From Pachypanchax playfairii (lineage: Eukaryota > Chordata > Actinopteri > Cyprinodontiformes > Aplocheilidae): a stretch of 64,000 nt of DNA. The stretch spans positions 1,771,686 through 1,835,685 of the forward strand of contig SSNP01000083.1 of NCBI GenBank assembly GCA_006937955.1, given 5' to 3'. The position numbers and the translations under genes were made by a program. Below are positions 10,641-22,930 of this stretch, piece after piece. The notes beneath the pieces were generated by a model that saw only the letters and a list, made by a program, of their open reading frames with translations, was not told where the DNA came from and did not search any database. The number at the start of each line of letters is the position of its first letter. Position 1 is the first letter of the stretch.

Positions 10641-12670
10641 CCCCAGCCCCTTACACATGTCTGTTCTCAGTGTTTCTCACCTCCTCTCATGCTCTCTTGT
10701 TCACTTTAATTTAGTCTTCACACCGTTCATGTTTTTCTTTGTTTGCTTCTGTTTTTTCCCTGCTCTCTGTTTAATATGTGTGTTTTGTTTTATTTTGTAT
10801 TCATGTCTTTAAGTTGAAATTTTGAGGCAAACAAAGGAAGGTACCCAGGCAGGAAGTGCAGCCGTGTAGCACCAAACTCAATTAACTTCACTCTAAATTA
10901 AGTCATTGGAAGGCTCTTCATTAGAACTACTCTAAAAAGAGAAGGGGTTGTGGGTGGGTTGGGAAATAAATAAATAAAGGATGAGATTGAGTTTCATAAC
11001 ATTATCTCTGCATATTTTCATCTCTCTTTCGATTATCTTCATCTTTTCTCGCCTGATGAGTGGTTTAATCAGTGATTCAAAGGAATCACATTAGGAGGGT
11101 GGTGTTTATCATCATATAACATTAGCAACACTAGTTATTCATGGCCCAACACTTGATATAAATGAAAGTGATTAATATAATACAAATATAGCACTTATTT
11201 TAAGTTGCACGTTGTATATTTTTGACTTGTGACTGTCCGGTTTCTTTGTACTCCTGATGGATATATATATATATATATATATATTTGTTTTAGGACAAAG
11301 TCCCCCACCACTAAAGTGCCAAGCAGGGAACATTGGGGTCATGGCTGGATCGCCTAAGACCAGCTTTTCCTATTTATCATGTGCACAGCTTGATCTAGGC
11401 AACCTTGAGAAGAGTCATCATTCAACAGGCAAGAGTTGGATGAGCTCAAACCAGAACATAAACAAAACAAAACGCCCACCAAACTCAGAGAGCATTTACA
11501 AAAAAAAACCCTTCTCAGGTGTCTGAGCTTTCAGATATGTTTTTGACTTTTGAGTTAACGACCTCAACTCAAGGCAGTAGCTACACAAGAACAATTAGGA
11601 GGAAATGTTCTTCTACAGTTACAAGTTGGACTGCAGATTCACTGACGTGTTTAATTAGGGATGAAATTATAGATTCAAATAAGTAAGGAAGAAAAGTAGT
11701 TTAAAAATGATAAAATTTTCTCTCCAATGAAAAGGTTGCAAAATTATGAAGAATTTAATGTACATTTCGAATACCACCCACATACTGGTTTTTACTTAAA
11801 GTGTTGCACTAAAAAATAAGGAAAAACAAAAATTTCAACAAGTAAAAGATGTTAGACAAGACAAGAATGCAAAAAAAGGTTAAAGATCAGTTAATGAGAA
11901 TTTTCTAAAGATAAAGAAATGAAGGGGCAGTTCAGGTGACAAGCAAGAGACCTTTAGTAAGCCAAACTATTCTGGACAAATAACTGAAAGACCCGGTGAG
12001 AAAGATAACGGCATCATGAATCGATGCACAGCCCGAGTTGTAGGAAATGAAAGCTGCCCCATACAGAGATAACCATCGTGTCGACTTACACGGCAAATTA
12101 CTGGGCTTGGCTGTTATAACGGGTGTTAGATGCTCCATCTTCAGATGCAACATGCTTGAAAAAAAGAAGAAAAAGAAAAAAAAAGGAACAAAAGTCAAGT
12201 TCTGAAAAACAACTTCAACTAAGTTGTTTCCTTTTGCTGGTCAGCCTTCATGGCACACGGGCCTTTGTGATAAAAATAGTGATCTAAACAGTAGATAAAA
12301 AAGATGTCAGACAAGAGTACACGTTCATACACACACACAAACACACACACCGTGACACACAGCCACAGCTGCCATATGTTTCAGGAAGCCAGGAACCCTT
12401 CAAGATGAGAGGGGCCTCTGAATTATTGATCAATGATTAGCAAATGCAATAGAAATGTTAGCCTTGATGTTGGCTGGCTTAGCTAAGAGTGCGTGTGAGT
12501 GTGTGTGCGCCCTAACGTTGTGTGTTCAACCGTTCAACGATGCATACTTCAATGCTTATGAACAGTGAAAGATAAAAACTCGTGTTGTCAGAGATAATCA
12601 TTTCAATCAAAGCGCAGAAATGCGCCTTAAACTAAAGCTTTTACAGTTTATGAATGTCTGTTGGTGAGCA
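10641..12670. other. Gene-free stretch with short simple repeats
   Basis: No gene was seen. It contains (AT)n at 11261-11284, an A-rich stretch at 12160-12185 and CA-rich sequence near 12330-12360. The part 12400-12480 is complex and could be regulatory, with no further support. Confidence 0.55.
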
Positions 12671-12703
12671 CACGCGTGTGTATGCGTGTGTGTGTGTGTG
12701 TGT
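12671..12703. repeat. (GT)n microsatellite
   Basis: An alternating GT run with a few CG interruptions. Confidence 0.95.
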
Positions 12704-12892
12704 TAGTGGGTGTCATTAGAGGCTACAAAGAGAGTCACTATTGCATTCAAAGGGGGATCTAATTTATTATTAAGTTGGGGACAAAACAGGCAGTATGGGA
12801 GGCAGGTAACAGTAGGTGATAGAGGGCCTGTATTGATTACAACCAACACCAGGAGCCAAGTGCAGTGTGTGACGGGATAAACAAAACCAACA

Positions 12893-12928
12893 GAACACAC
12901 ACACAGACACACACAGACACACACACAG
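12893..12928. repeat. (CA)n/(CACAGA)n microsatellite
   Basis: A CA run interrupted by GA at regular spacing. Confidence 0.93.
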
Positions 12929-13234
12929 TTGCTGACATACTCATTAAGAAACAGGTCACGGCTGTAGAATGGCTATTGTCATTGCCTTTGAAGCATATTG
13001 TTTGGGGCTGTTGTGATGCTCTTACACAGAGGCGAGTCATTTGGCTGAAGAGGGTGGCAGGTAACCTCCATCAGGAGAGAGCTGTTTAATGTGGTCAACT
13101 GTTTTTCTTTATGGTTACCTAACTGACTGGAGCCTATTGACACTAACAGTCAGGTGCAGGCAATGGATTCTGGGCTGCCTGAGACTATAATATCTGTGCA
13201 TTGTAAAAACAGGAATATATTCTACGTATGGGGA

Positions 13235-13310
13235 CTTATTTTATTTTATTTTATTTTATTTTATTTTATTTTATTTTATTTTATTTTATTTTATTTTATT
13301 TTATTTTATT
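13235..13310. repeat. (TTTTA)n pentanucleotide microsatellite
   Basis: About fifteen uninterrupted TTTTA units. The repeated Phe-Tyr-like translation across it is an artefact of the repeat. Confidence 0.97.
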
Positions 13311-16300
13311 GTTTGTTTGTTTTACTGAGTTTGGCAGGTTTTTCATGAATAAGTAAAAAGACTTTAAAAATACAACACAGACGTTTGTTTACAGACTAAT
13401 TTTTTTTACTAGTTTTGTGATGACTTTAAACCAAACATACAGATGACAATTTTTAAAATGTTTTAATACATAAAACTCCCTTTGTCATAAAGTTTTATTT
13501 GTAATATGCATTTAAGGTAATTAAGATTCTGACCCTGTGTTATGTTGGACTTTAACTATTTAAGTTAAAACAATGTTTACCTTCATATAGATGATTTATA
13601 AGCTTAAAATAACCACATTTAGATATTTAATGGCCAGTATAGTAAAAAAAAGTCTAAATCACATAAAGACTCCACAGATCTGTTCTAATATGACAAATAT
13701 TTAAAAGAGTGGAAGCTCAAAAGAGAGGACATTCATATGTACTGTTCATGAAAACACAAGTGATTAATGATACATTAGTTATTATGTGTATATTATTCTT
13801 TTTTTGTGCAAATGTAAAATGATAATTTTGTTCCACCTCTTAATGCTGTTTAAATCAGACTACCTGCTGGTTGATTTCTATAACACCATGTAAATAAATG
13901 TGTCACTATTTTTTCACACTCATCAGCTCAACTCAAAGGCAACATAAGAAAGAGGACATTTAATTCTCAATTACAACCTTATTTTTTGGTTGTAATGACG
14001 TGAATGGAACACATTTTGCTTTGTATGTCTTCAGTCTGCACTCTGTCTGTTTGCCTGAACTGTAAATTCAATTGTTTATTGTCCTTTTTGTGCTTGTATT
14101 GTGTAAAATGAATAAAATGATGCGATTTTGTTTTAAGTAAACAGAAAGAAAGAAGTGTAAGAAGAAAAACGTATCTGAAACTTGACCACATTAGTTTAAC
14201 TGACTCTCATTTGACTCCAGCAAATTTGTTATAATTACTATAGTATTACAAACCAAAATAAATATTAGCATAATGCTGTGGGGCAAGAGAGTGCTTTTCC
14301 CATAGAGTGATTAAAATATGAAAACACAACACAGCACAATGGGAAGTCCCAAGGCATGACCGCAGTTAGCTTAGAAAAGCTAATTTCATGATAAATTAAA
14401 GAACAATGCACTCTCTCCCATGAGATACCGTTCCCCAAATGTATTTATTTCAATGAAAAGGGCTAAAATTGTCTTAAGCATGATAAATAAAACATTAATT
14501 TTTTGGTAAATTCTCTTATTAAATTTCTTTTTCTTCTCTGTGGGTTCATTTTTCTTAATTTACATGTTTCACAAACAAAAAAGAACAATGATATAATGTA
14601 ATAAAGATTAAGAGTCATTCTGGGGAGTCTCACAGAACACTGGCACTAACTGTTTGTCAACCAATTCATGAAAAACAATAATAAAAACATATTTTATTAT
14701 TAGCAAATAGATACTTTTTGTCATTTCAGGAAGCTTTATTAATTGTATTTTTTTTATTTTCTTCCTTTATATTCAAACTGCACCATTTAGCTTTCGTTTG
14801 TTACATGTGTTTCTGCATTAACAAACAGCAAGACATCATCAGTAAATTAATTCCTTTTCCTTTTATGAATTATGGACGCTGTGCATTCATAGGCTAACTC
14901 ACTCCCTCTACCTACCAGAGTGGAAATGCAGTGAATAAAAATGGACTCGATAGATCATGTGAGATACTTAAATGCAGACAGCCATGATTATGAGCTGTGG
15001 GAATGTGCCACAAATTTACTCTGGGCCAATATGTATTGCTTACGCTTATAATAAATGTTATCTTTCTGAGGAGGAAAAAAAGCTGTCAACTTGATGAAAG
15101 ACATAGATGAGCATCTATATTGCTGAGCAACCATGCATAGATATACACAAATGCAGTTTTCAGTGAGGAGGTGAAGAAAATCTGCTGCATTATCATCCTT
15201 TTCAATGAGCATGAGTAATTGTTTTGGGTCCTAATTCTGTTCTTTATAGGATAGAAGAGAACAAAGCATTCAAACAGTACATATACAGTAGGTCAATTTG
15301 TTATGAACATTTTTACTAGCCAAAATATTCAACAACTTATATATGCTCTAGAAGTCTATCTCTTTTTTATTTTTTCTGTCTTATCCTCAAAATGTTTTCT
15401 AATTAACCCCTGATTTCTTTTGAATTTTTCATAAAAAATGGCAAACAATTTATTAATAAACCTGTTAAAAAAGGAAAAAAAAACTTGTAATCGTGACAAT
15501 ACATTTTTCTAAAGGATTTGGCTCTCTTAACAGACACAGTTGAGACGAGAAGTCAACTGGATGTGTTTGTGTGACTCCGTGAACAAGATTCTGCAGAGTG
15601 ATTAAACAAACTAACATATCAGGAAGTCAAACACTGTTGTTCAAATTTATACTTAACAAAAACAAAACCAGAGTTCAGTAACAACAACTTAAAGAAATAC
15701 AATGTGTGTTCATCATTTAAAATTCTGTACTTGTTTTTTTTTTTTATGAAATACACACTTTAAAAAAGCTAATATTTACTAGATAATATAATATACAAAT
15801 AAGCAGCTTTATTACATTGCACTTCCATTCATCTCATTGACACATGAGCGTTAACTTGATGCACATTTTTAAGCCCCTCTTGTTATCTTATAACCTCCTA
15901 CAATACTTTTGAAAAGTATATTCTGACAATACTTAGTCAAATATGTGAAAAATTCAATTTCAAACAATAGTTAAAAGTATATGTTTTTACCAAATAATAT
16001 GTTTTTATTAAATAAGGACAACTGGTCCAGTGAATTAGTCTCCTCAATAAGAGAACTGACATTTTCCGGAGGTTAAATCTTATTAGTTCTTTCATGTTAT
16101 CTGTGCTCACATTATCAGTCAAATACTCAACATATTTCATTTTATTTGTATTGTCAGAAAACAAAAAAAAATATGACTGGTAAATATCGTGGAGATTCTT
16201 TGGATCTCGGGAGATTTTTTTGGTTTATTTCTTAGTTCAGCTTTGTTTCCGTGTTAGATTTTGTGTTTGTTTCTGTTTTGTAGATTGTTTTTAGTTTTCT

Positions 16301-19085
16301 TTGTGTTCTTGTGCTCTGTTCATTTTGTAGCTGTGAGATCTTAATTCATAATGTTTACTTAGGACACTAGGACGTTACGTTTTTTCCCAGATTCTCAGTG
16401 ATAGTTTACTTCATTTCTCCTTGTTTTGTCTGTTTACACAACTATCTGTTAATCTGACCTTTTTCTTATTCCCCTTATTGCCATTGTGTCCATGTTCCCT
16501 GTTTACTCCTTGAGTTGCTGATTAAAACTCTTTAATAAAGGCAAAGGTTGCATCTGAAACAAAGAACACTGTAGTTTTAGATTGTGATCACTTTGATAGG
16601 ATGCATTTCATAAAATTATGCTTTTATTGAAGCACATCATCCTGTTACAAAGCATCAGCTGTCAACATCTGTTTTGTTTTTCAGTAGAAAGTGGAATTAC
16701 ATCTCTGAGATTTATTTTTTTCTTCAAGTTACCTGTACAGTTCCTCTCCTCCTCACTGCTGCTTGCATGCAGACAGATGGACTCACTCACTGCAGGCTCA
16801 TTCCAGGCACAGAAGTAAATGTGTGTAATACGGTCAAATAGCTAAAAGATGATTGAGCTGCTAAAAATGAAAAATACAGTTATTTCCTGTGTTAATTAAT
16901 GTGAAAAGAATGTTCTGTGTTCAGTTAAAGTTTGTCAGTTTAGTTTAAATTCAAAGCCATCTGAAATATGAACCTAATTTATGAACATGCTCAATGAAAT
17001 CTAACTTTCTAAATTCTACTGTTATTTGTTTTTTTGTTTTTTTTTTCCCTTGTGATTAAATCAGTTGTTGCTGGCGCCTCACTACTACTGTTAACTTTTA
17101 ACTAAACCATAAGTGACCCAAATGTTATATTGTCCTCAATGTCTTTGAAAATGCATCTGGTTAAGTACAAACAATCTTTCATTCTTTTTGGGGTTAGATT
17201 GAGGCATAAGTCTGTGCAAGCATGCCCCAACTCTAATGTGCAAATGGAGCTCCTGGTGGATGCATTATGAGCCCTCTGCAGGTATTCAGTTTAACATGGC
17301 TGACACTGTAACTATACCCAACCAAGTTATGCAATCCTATTTAGCCTTTTAAATGTTGTAATGACAGTGCTCAAAAAACAACAAAGCATCCTCTGCCTCT
17401 TCCTGCTTCATTATCTTAGCTTCAATCTTTAGCTATAGGTGTAAGAAGCAATACTAGTTGTTTGTAATGAACAAGTCTACTTTGCATGGCATATCAGATA
17501 GCAGAGTAAAGATGACGCAAAGAAAACATGAGATGGTCTGTAATCTAAAACCTGTGCCGGAATATCACTGTTGTCCTTCTCTCACCTCTCCAGGCTTAAA
17601 GGGTCAATCTTGTAAACTCTCTGGACTAAGAAGAGTTAGTTTTATCTCTATACAACTAAGAGTGGAAAAAATAAAAAAGTTTTTAAATATTATAAGTTTC
17701 AGAAAAAAAATGGAACTAACTGAACTTCGTGTGAGCTGCTAATCCTGATCTATCAGATCTAGAAGTTGTTGGCAGGCTTAAATCTTGAGCACAAACAGAC
17801 ACACAAACTGGCTGGTTCCATTATACAGCTCACTGAAATAATGCTTCATTTCTCCTAAAAATAAAAAAAAGATTTTTGTAAATTGTATGATGTATACTTG
17901 CGTGACTTTAGGCTGGACTTTACTTTAGTGAGTAAACTTAAGAATTCAGGAAAAAATATATACATATATATACACACATTATATACATTGAAATATAGTA
18001 ATAGCTTTGTAGTCCTAAATGAGAGTGTTTAATTTTCAAGTACAATCAAGCTTTTCATCCACCATTCAGCCTGTTTGAGGTAAACAAAGAAGCGCTTAAG
18101 TAGTCTGGTATCGTTGTGCGCACCACACTGAAATGGACCAGATAAAGCAAAGACCAGAGTTGTCTGTGGAACTCTGGATTTTAGATCACTGTTAAAAGTA
18201 AAGACAACTAGACCATCTTCTGTGACCACAGCTGCCAATATTATTAAAATATATAGTATAAGACTCATGGGACTGTGTAAATACAACCCCAGGTTGATCT
18301 GATGGACAGACAGAAGAACAAAACAAAACAAGGAAACCATCCAAAACTATTTCAGCTGAATTAGTTACAGCTTGAACCATAAACTTATTTCAAGACAGAA
18401 GACTCTAAAGGTTCTTCGACTGACAGAAAAACTTCTTCTGTGTTCACAATAATAACTGTATTGGACTACATAATTTGCTTTATCAAGCAAGAAAAAATAA
18501 TCTGTGCATTTGTTCACAGCTTTCGCAAACTGTAGCTACCATGTTTAAGGATTATTAAAAAACAAAGTAAACATGTATCTAGAATCAGAATGATGAGAAA
18601 GTTACGGATGGTGGAGAAAGTTCTGCTGTGTCCACAAATAACTGCTCTTTTAGGAGCTTGTCTGCCCCCCGAATATGCTGCTGGCACTATAACAAGGAAG
18701 TCAGTGTCCTGTTGTCTCATCCTCAGACCCTGGGGGGTCCCTTCTTCTAACATCAGCAGAGACTAGGCTATTCCCTGTAGTATTATTTCTGCCTGAATAG
18801 CAAAAAAGGACAAAATCTTCTATATTCCAGTGATGAAAGTAACTTTCAAGCAGTCAAAACTTTGTCCTGTGACAATACGAATAACGCAATCTTTGAACAC
18901 AAAACATTTCCCAAAGAGAAAGAATAATTATACTCAATACCAGTAATGTGACACATTTTGAGAAACTTAATAAAGAAAAAAATACAAAGTAGATTTTTTG
19001 TGTAGATTTTTAATAATATTTAGATAATAAATTGGAACTCTTTCCCTTTCACATTCCCCTAATTATGAGTTATATACCTGTGAAA
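13311..19085. other. Gene-free AT-rich stretch
   Basis: No gene or clear transposon was recognised. There are A/T homopolymers (for example 15730-15745) and a short TATATACA repeat at 17957-17985. All open frames are under 105 codons with no domain signature. Confidence 0.6.
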
Positions 19086-19300
19086 TTTTCTCCGGGGACT
19101 CTGGTTTCCTCCCACAGTCCAAAAACATGCAAGATGTTCATTGGCAACTCTAAATTTTCCCTAGGTGTGAGTGTGTGTGTGAATGGTTATTTGTCTATGT
19201 GTGGCCCTGCAATAGGCTGGCAACCTGTCTAGGGTGTCTCCTTCCTCTCGTCCAAAGACCGCTGAAGATCGGCACCAGCCCCCTGCAACCCTAAAAAGGA
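19086..19300 (+). repeat. tRNA-derived SINE fragment (5'-truncated)
   Basis: The order TTTCCTCCCACAGTCCAAAA, then GGCAACTCTAAATT, GTGTGAATGGTTATTTGTCT, AATAGGCTGGCAACCTGTCT and CCCCTGCAACCC is the body of the common fish SINE that is also present, on the minus strand, at 39327-40182. The tRNA-like head is missing here. Confidence 0.8.
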
Positions 19301-20430
19301 AGAGTTTTATGACCTGTGGTGTTTGCTATCACTTTAACTGGAAAAATACAAGGAAAATGTTCATTATCTACTTAGCCATTAGACTTTTGGTGAAATATTG
19401 AATATTGCATAGGGACCCTTAGAGTTGATAAGTGGACACGTTAATATGCAGAAGATTAAATAAAACAAAACAGACATAAAAAAGAAAATACTGAACAATT
19501 TCCTTGTAACTTTTTCAGGTTTCAGGTTTCATTTGCAGTATTATTGGGGAATTCAAAAAAGGCTTTGGGCGCTTTCCAAAGAAGTACTTGGCCAATGTTC
19601 ATGTAGGTGTGACCAGATGAGGTGCTGGTGAGTCACAGCAACATTTTTCTTTTCTGTCATTACAATCATTTTTGTAGTTCCTTCTCTTTCTTTGGGCTTG
19701 TTCACACCTACCACTTATGAATGACTTTAGTAGTCAGAAAACTGTTTAACATTAAACACATAGCCATGTCATTCAGTTAGCTGTCAGTCAAGTTAATAGG
19801 TCAACAGGTCTACTAGAGTTTCTGTGAACTACTGTCACTAATACACCTGAACTTTATCAGTATTTGTACCTCAAAATGTTTTAGATTCACCCAAGTTGCT
19901 TCTTTAAAAATGTTTTTGCAAATTAAACATAAATTATAATTAGCTTACACGTTACAGAATACAATATAAAAGAATAAATAAAAGCATATGTTTGTGTGTT
20001 TTTACACATGCAGTCAAATTTTTCATCTGAGACCCTACCAGGAGTTGAAGTCCAACAGTACTGGGGAGGTAGATTGACTCCCAATCCTGGAGGTTTTTCC
20101 ATGCATGTCCCAATGGTATGAGACCTCTTGACAGACCCAGAATTCACTGGGGATTTGCATAGCTTCTCTGTCCTGGGAATGCCTTGAGATTCCCCAGGAG
20201 AAACTTGAGCATGCCATTGGAGAGATGGAGGTTTGGATTTTCAACACTTACCTGTTGCCTCCATGACCCCACCTCAAAAATTCCACAGAGAAGAGATAGA
20301 TAGGCTTTTTTTAATTAGCTTTTAAAGTTATACTGTCAACTAAGAAGTAGCTTGAGCTATTTGTGTTGTTGCAGTTACTAAAATGAATACATAAAACAAA
20401 TCTAAACCTTTACCCGGCCCGTACCAAAAA
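19301..20430. other. Gene-free stretch
   Basis: Nothing recognisable was found. The minus-strand frames near 19923-20247 have no domain features. Confidence 0.55.
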
Positions 20431-21260
20431 AAAATGTGCTCTCATGAGATTAAAAATTGGTTGAGATTATTTAATTTTTAGCAGTAATTAATAAATCTAA
20501 TTAATCATATTTTTAATCTCATTTAATAATAGCTAAGAAAAACACTATTTTTATCCATGGTTCCGTTGGGACGTTTTTGAAAAGCAAATTTTCCATTCAT
20601 GGGACCGACAACTCTCATATGCTCCTCCATTGTCACTTATCCACTCTGCAACTAACCGCTTTTGCTCACCTTGTTGTCACAGGAAGTCAATCAGCAGCCA
20701 ATAGATGTCCACACCTAAGAGAAGGATTAATCCAGGGCTTAATTTGAGCCGGATCCTGTCGGAACAAGATCCAGGAACTGTCTTATTTTGAAAGGGTGTG
20801 TTCCGGTAACTGTTTGCTAGGATCCGTTAACGGTGCCAGTTGGGATAAACAACAGTGGCATCAAAATGTCAAAAAGGCAGTGTAACTTACTTCTTCTGGG
20901 CTTATCATCACTTTCTCTAGCCCTGCTTGACAATTTACACTCTGGTCTGACGGTTGTGTATGTGTGTGCGTTCCAGTATCAGTTTGGCCTCAGTGAATTC
21001 TGGTCTCATAGCGCTATTTGCGTTCTGGTAACTTTTGATTTACAAATTAAGCACTGGATTAATCCCTTTGTACAACTCCAGCTCAAGAAGCCAAAATACT
21101 AAAAAAGGATCTTATTTAAAAGCAACTCGAAAGCAGAAACTGTAAATATAGATACATATAGATTAAAAATTAGATTAATGCGATTAAGGAATATAACGCA
21201 CCAAATATGGCTGTAATTAATTAATCGCAACTAATGCGATAATTTGACACCCCTATGAAA
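20431..21260. repeat. Old ATTAAT-rich repeat hosting a hAT element
   Basis: The two flanks are rich in GATTAAAAATT and ATTAATCGCA words (20445-20525 and 21160-21240). The right edge reads TTAATCGCAACTAATGCGAT and ends near TGACACCCCT. These are features of a dispersed fish repeat, probably a decayed DNA transposon. Exact termini are unclear. The hAT element at 20733-21056 lies inside it. Confidence 0.5.
20733..21056. mobile_element. hAT-type miniature element with 8-bp TSD
   Basis: The left end CAGGGCTTAATTTG and the right end CAAATTAAGCACTG are inverted copies with one mismatch. Both sides are flanked by the same 8 bases GATTAATC (20725-20732 and 21057-21064). CAG-starting termini and 8-bp duplications are hallmarks of the hAT superfamily. 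At 324 bp it has no transposase and must have been moved in trans. Confidence 0.88.
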
Positions 21261-22006
21261 AATATTCACACAGAGCCAACTACAGTAATTTAAAGAGCCT
21301 GAAAAGGAACATGGGTGGAAAAAAATACTTTTTGTAAGTAACAACAAAGTATTTTTTTCAGCCATGTCCCCTTTGGGTCTCCATAGTAATTAACCAAAAA
21401 TACTTTTTTTTCTTGCATATCAATAATTCATTGATGCATTACCTTATATACAATTATATCAGAGTCTTTAATCTGTTTATTTCAGTCGTACATCAGCTCC
21501 AACAACCACTTCTTTATTCAGATACACTCAGAGAGAAACACGTCCTGTAGGACCCACTTTTCTTTGATTTCTCCTTAATTTAAACTGAAAGGCAGAATAT
21601 GTGTTATCTCTGTATTTGTACCCATTCTACATTGTAAGAATTTGCATATTAGAACAAAGGTTGTCGATGTCAGATCACTCATTGTTTGTCGAAGCAATGA
21701 ACATGCCTCTGATGTTCTGAAATAAGAATCGTATTCCCATTCAGGGAAATTCTAATTTAGCTTGTGGAAAGCTATTGTAAGCAGACAGCTAAGTTGCCCT
21801 CAAATATTGTCAATCTATGAAAATAAGGTTTTGAAATTTAGTGAGAAACAAGCCTATGTGAATATATGAATAGAGATCTAAATTTACTTCAATTTATCAA
21901 ATGCAGTAAAGGTCATTTCAAGGCACTACACAAAAAGCAACAAGTTTAGTTCTGACCAAAACAATCCCAGATTCAAGTCAGATAAATACAGTCAATTCAA
22001 TCAGTG
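21261..22006. other. Gene-free stretch
   Basis: AT-rich single-copy-looking sequence, nothing recognised. Confidence 0.55.
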
Positions 22007-22584
22007 TTAAAGAGGCCATTCCATTAAAAATGGTTTTTCTGAGGTTTCTGTTTAATATTTTAGCTCCACAGGTGTTCTTACCTTCATAGCGGGTGTGAAA
22101 ACAGGTCAACAACTTCTCTTTCAGTTTTTATCTCTCAAACTACACAGGTAGCGATAACACCCGAGTTCTCCCTAGTTCAAACAGCCTTTGTTACGTCACA
22201 ACTCCTTTGCTCATTAGTATTCATCAGCTCCCGCAGTTGAGACCACGCCTAGCATGCTGCTAGCTAAAAGCTGTTAGCATAAACATGTATCAACCGGAAG
22301 ATACTCGGTGCGCTGTTGCCAAGCGCAGCGGGGAAGGAAACAGGAAGCCTTGCTCTCATAGGCTAGTTTGTTAGCCAATCAGAGTCCAGCAAATTCACAT
22401 AATGAATACTAATGTGTTGCAGCTCGAAGTCTGACGAAGCCAGCTGAATCTTCAGCAAGCAGATTGAAAGGGCTGTAAATCAGTGTTTCATAATGTTTTT
22501 TAGATATAAAATGTTTCACATTACAGGGTAATACTTCAGAAATAACCACAAAGTCATGAAATTTGTGTGAAATGGCTTCTTTAA
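22007..22584 (+). mobile_element. TTAA-flanked miniature element, copy 1
   Basis: Both ends are present: TTAAAGAGGCCATTCC at the left and AATGGCTTCTTTAA at the right. These are inverted copies (one mismatch) and each is bounded by TTAA. Further copies lie at 26760, 27353 (inverted), 38830 and 62678. The inside is non-coding and relatively CpG-rich, with a CCAATCAGAG word. TTAA duplication is the signature of piggyBac and Kolobok transposases. The family was assigned from termini only. Confidence 0.85.
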
Positions 22585-22789
22585 AGCAGTACCAAATTAA
22601 CTTTAAAACTTTAAGCTACAGTTTTGAAACTTGTCTGAGTGGATACTCATTGAAAAACCTGTTCATCTTAATCTCCGATGGCTTTGCAATAGATTAAATA
22701 ACTTCAGTAATTCGGGTCGCAGCTGAAAGTGGTGTGCTCATGATTTATGCTGTCCTGATGAATAATGCCGTTTATTGCTGTTAAATGCT

Positions 22790-22930
22790 GTTTATTGAAG
22801 TCAAGACTGTAGAACGACACATGTGCAGAAGGAATCTCAACAGGTTGCATATTTCTTCAGAACACTGGTTCCAGCAATGGCTGTCTGAGACATGGCTGCG
22901 GAAAAGTTATTTAGTACTGCTTGATACTGC
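22790..22930 (-). pseudogene. C-terminal fragment of unknown repeated protein
   Basis: Read on the minus strand, this segment ends a frame in AVLNNFSAAMSQTA, then IAGTSVLKKYATC and a stop, followed about 45 bases later by AATAAA. The same frame, stop and AATAAA occur at 57460-57600 with mostly conservative residue changes. I do not recognise the protein. Frame conservation between two distant copies suggests the piece was once coding, in a transposon or a retrocopy. Confidence 0.5.

Noticed and set aside
13235..13310. CRISPR-like or satellite array
   Set aside because: A simple TTTTA microsatellite without spacers.
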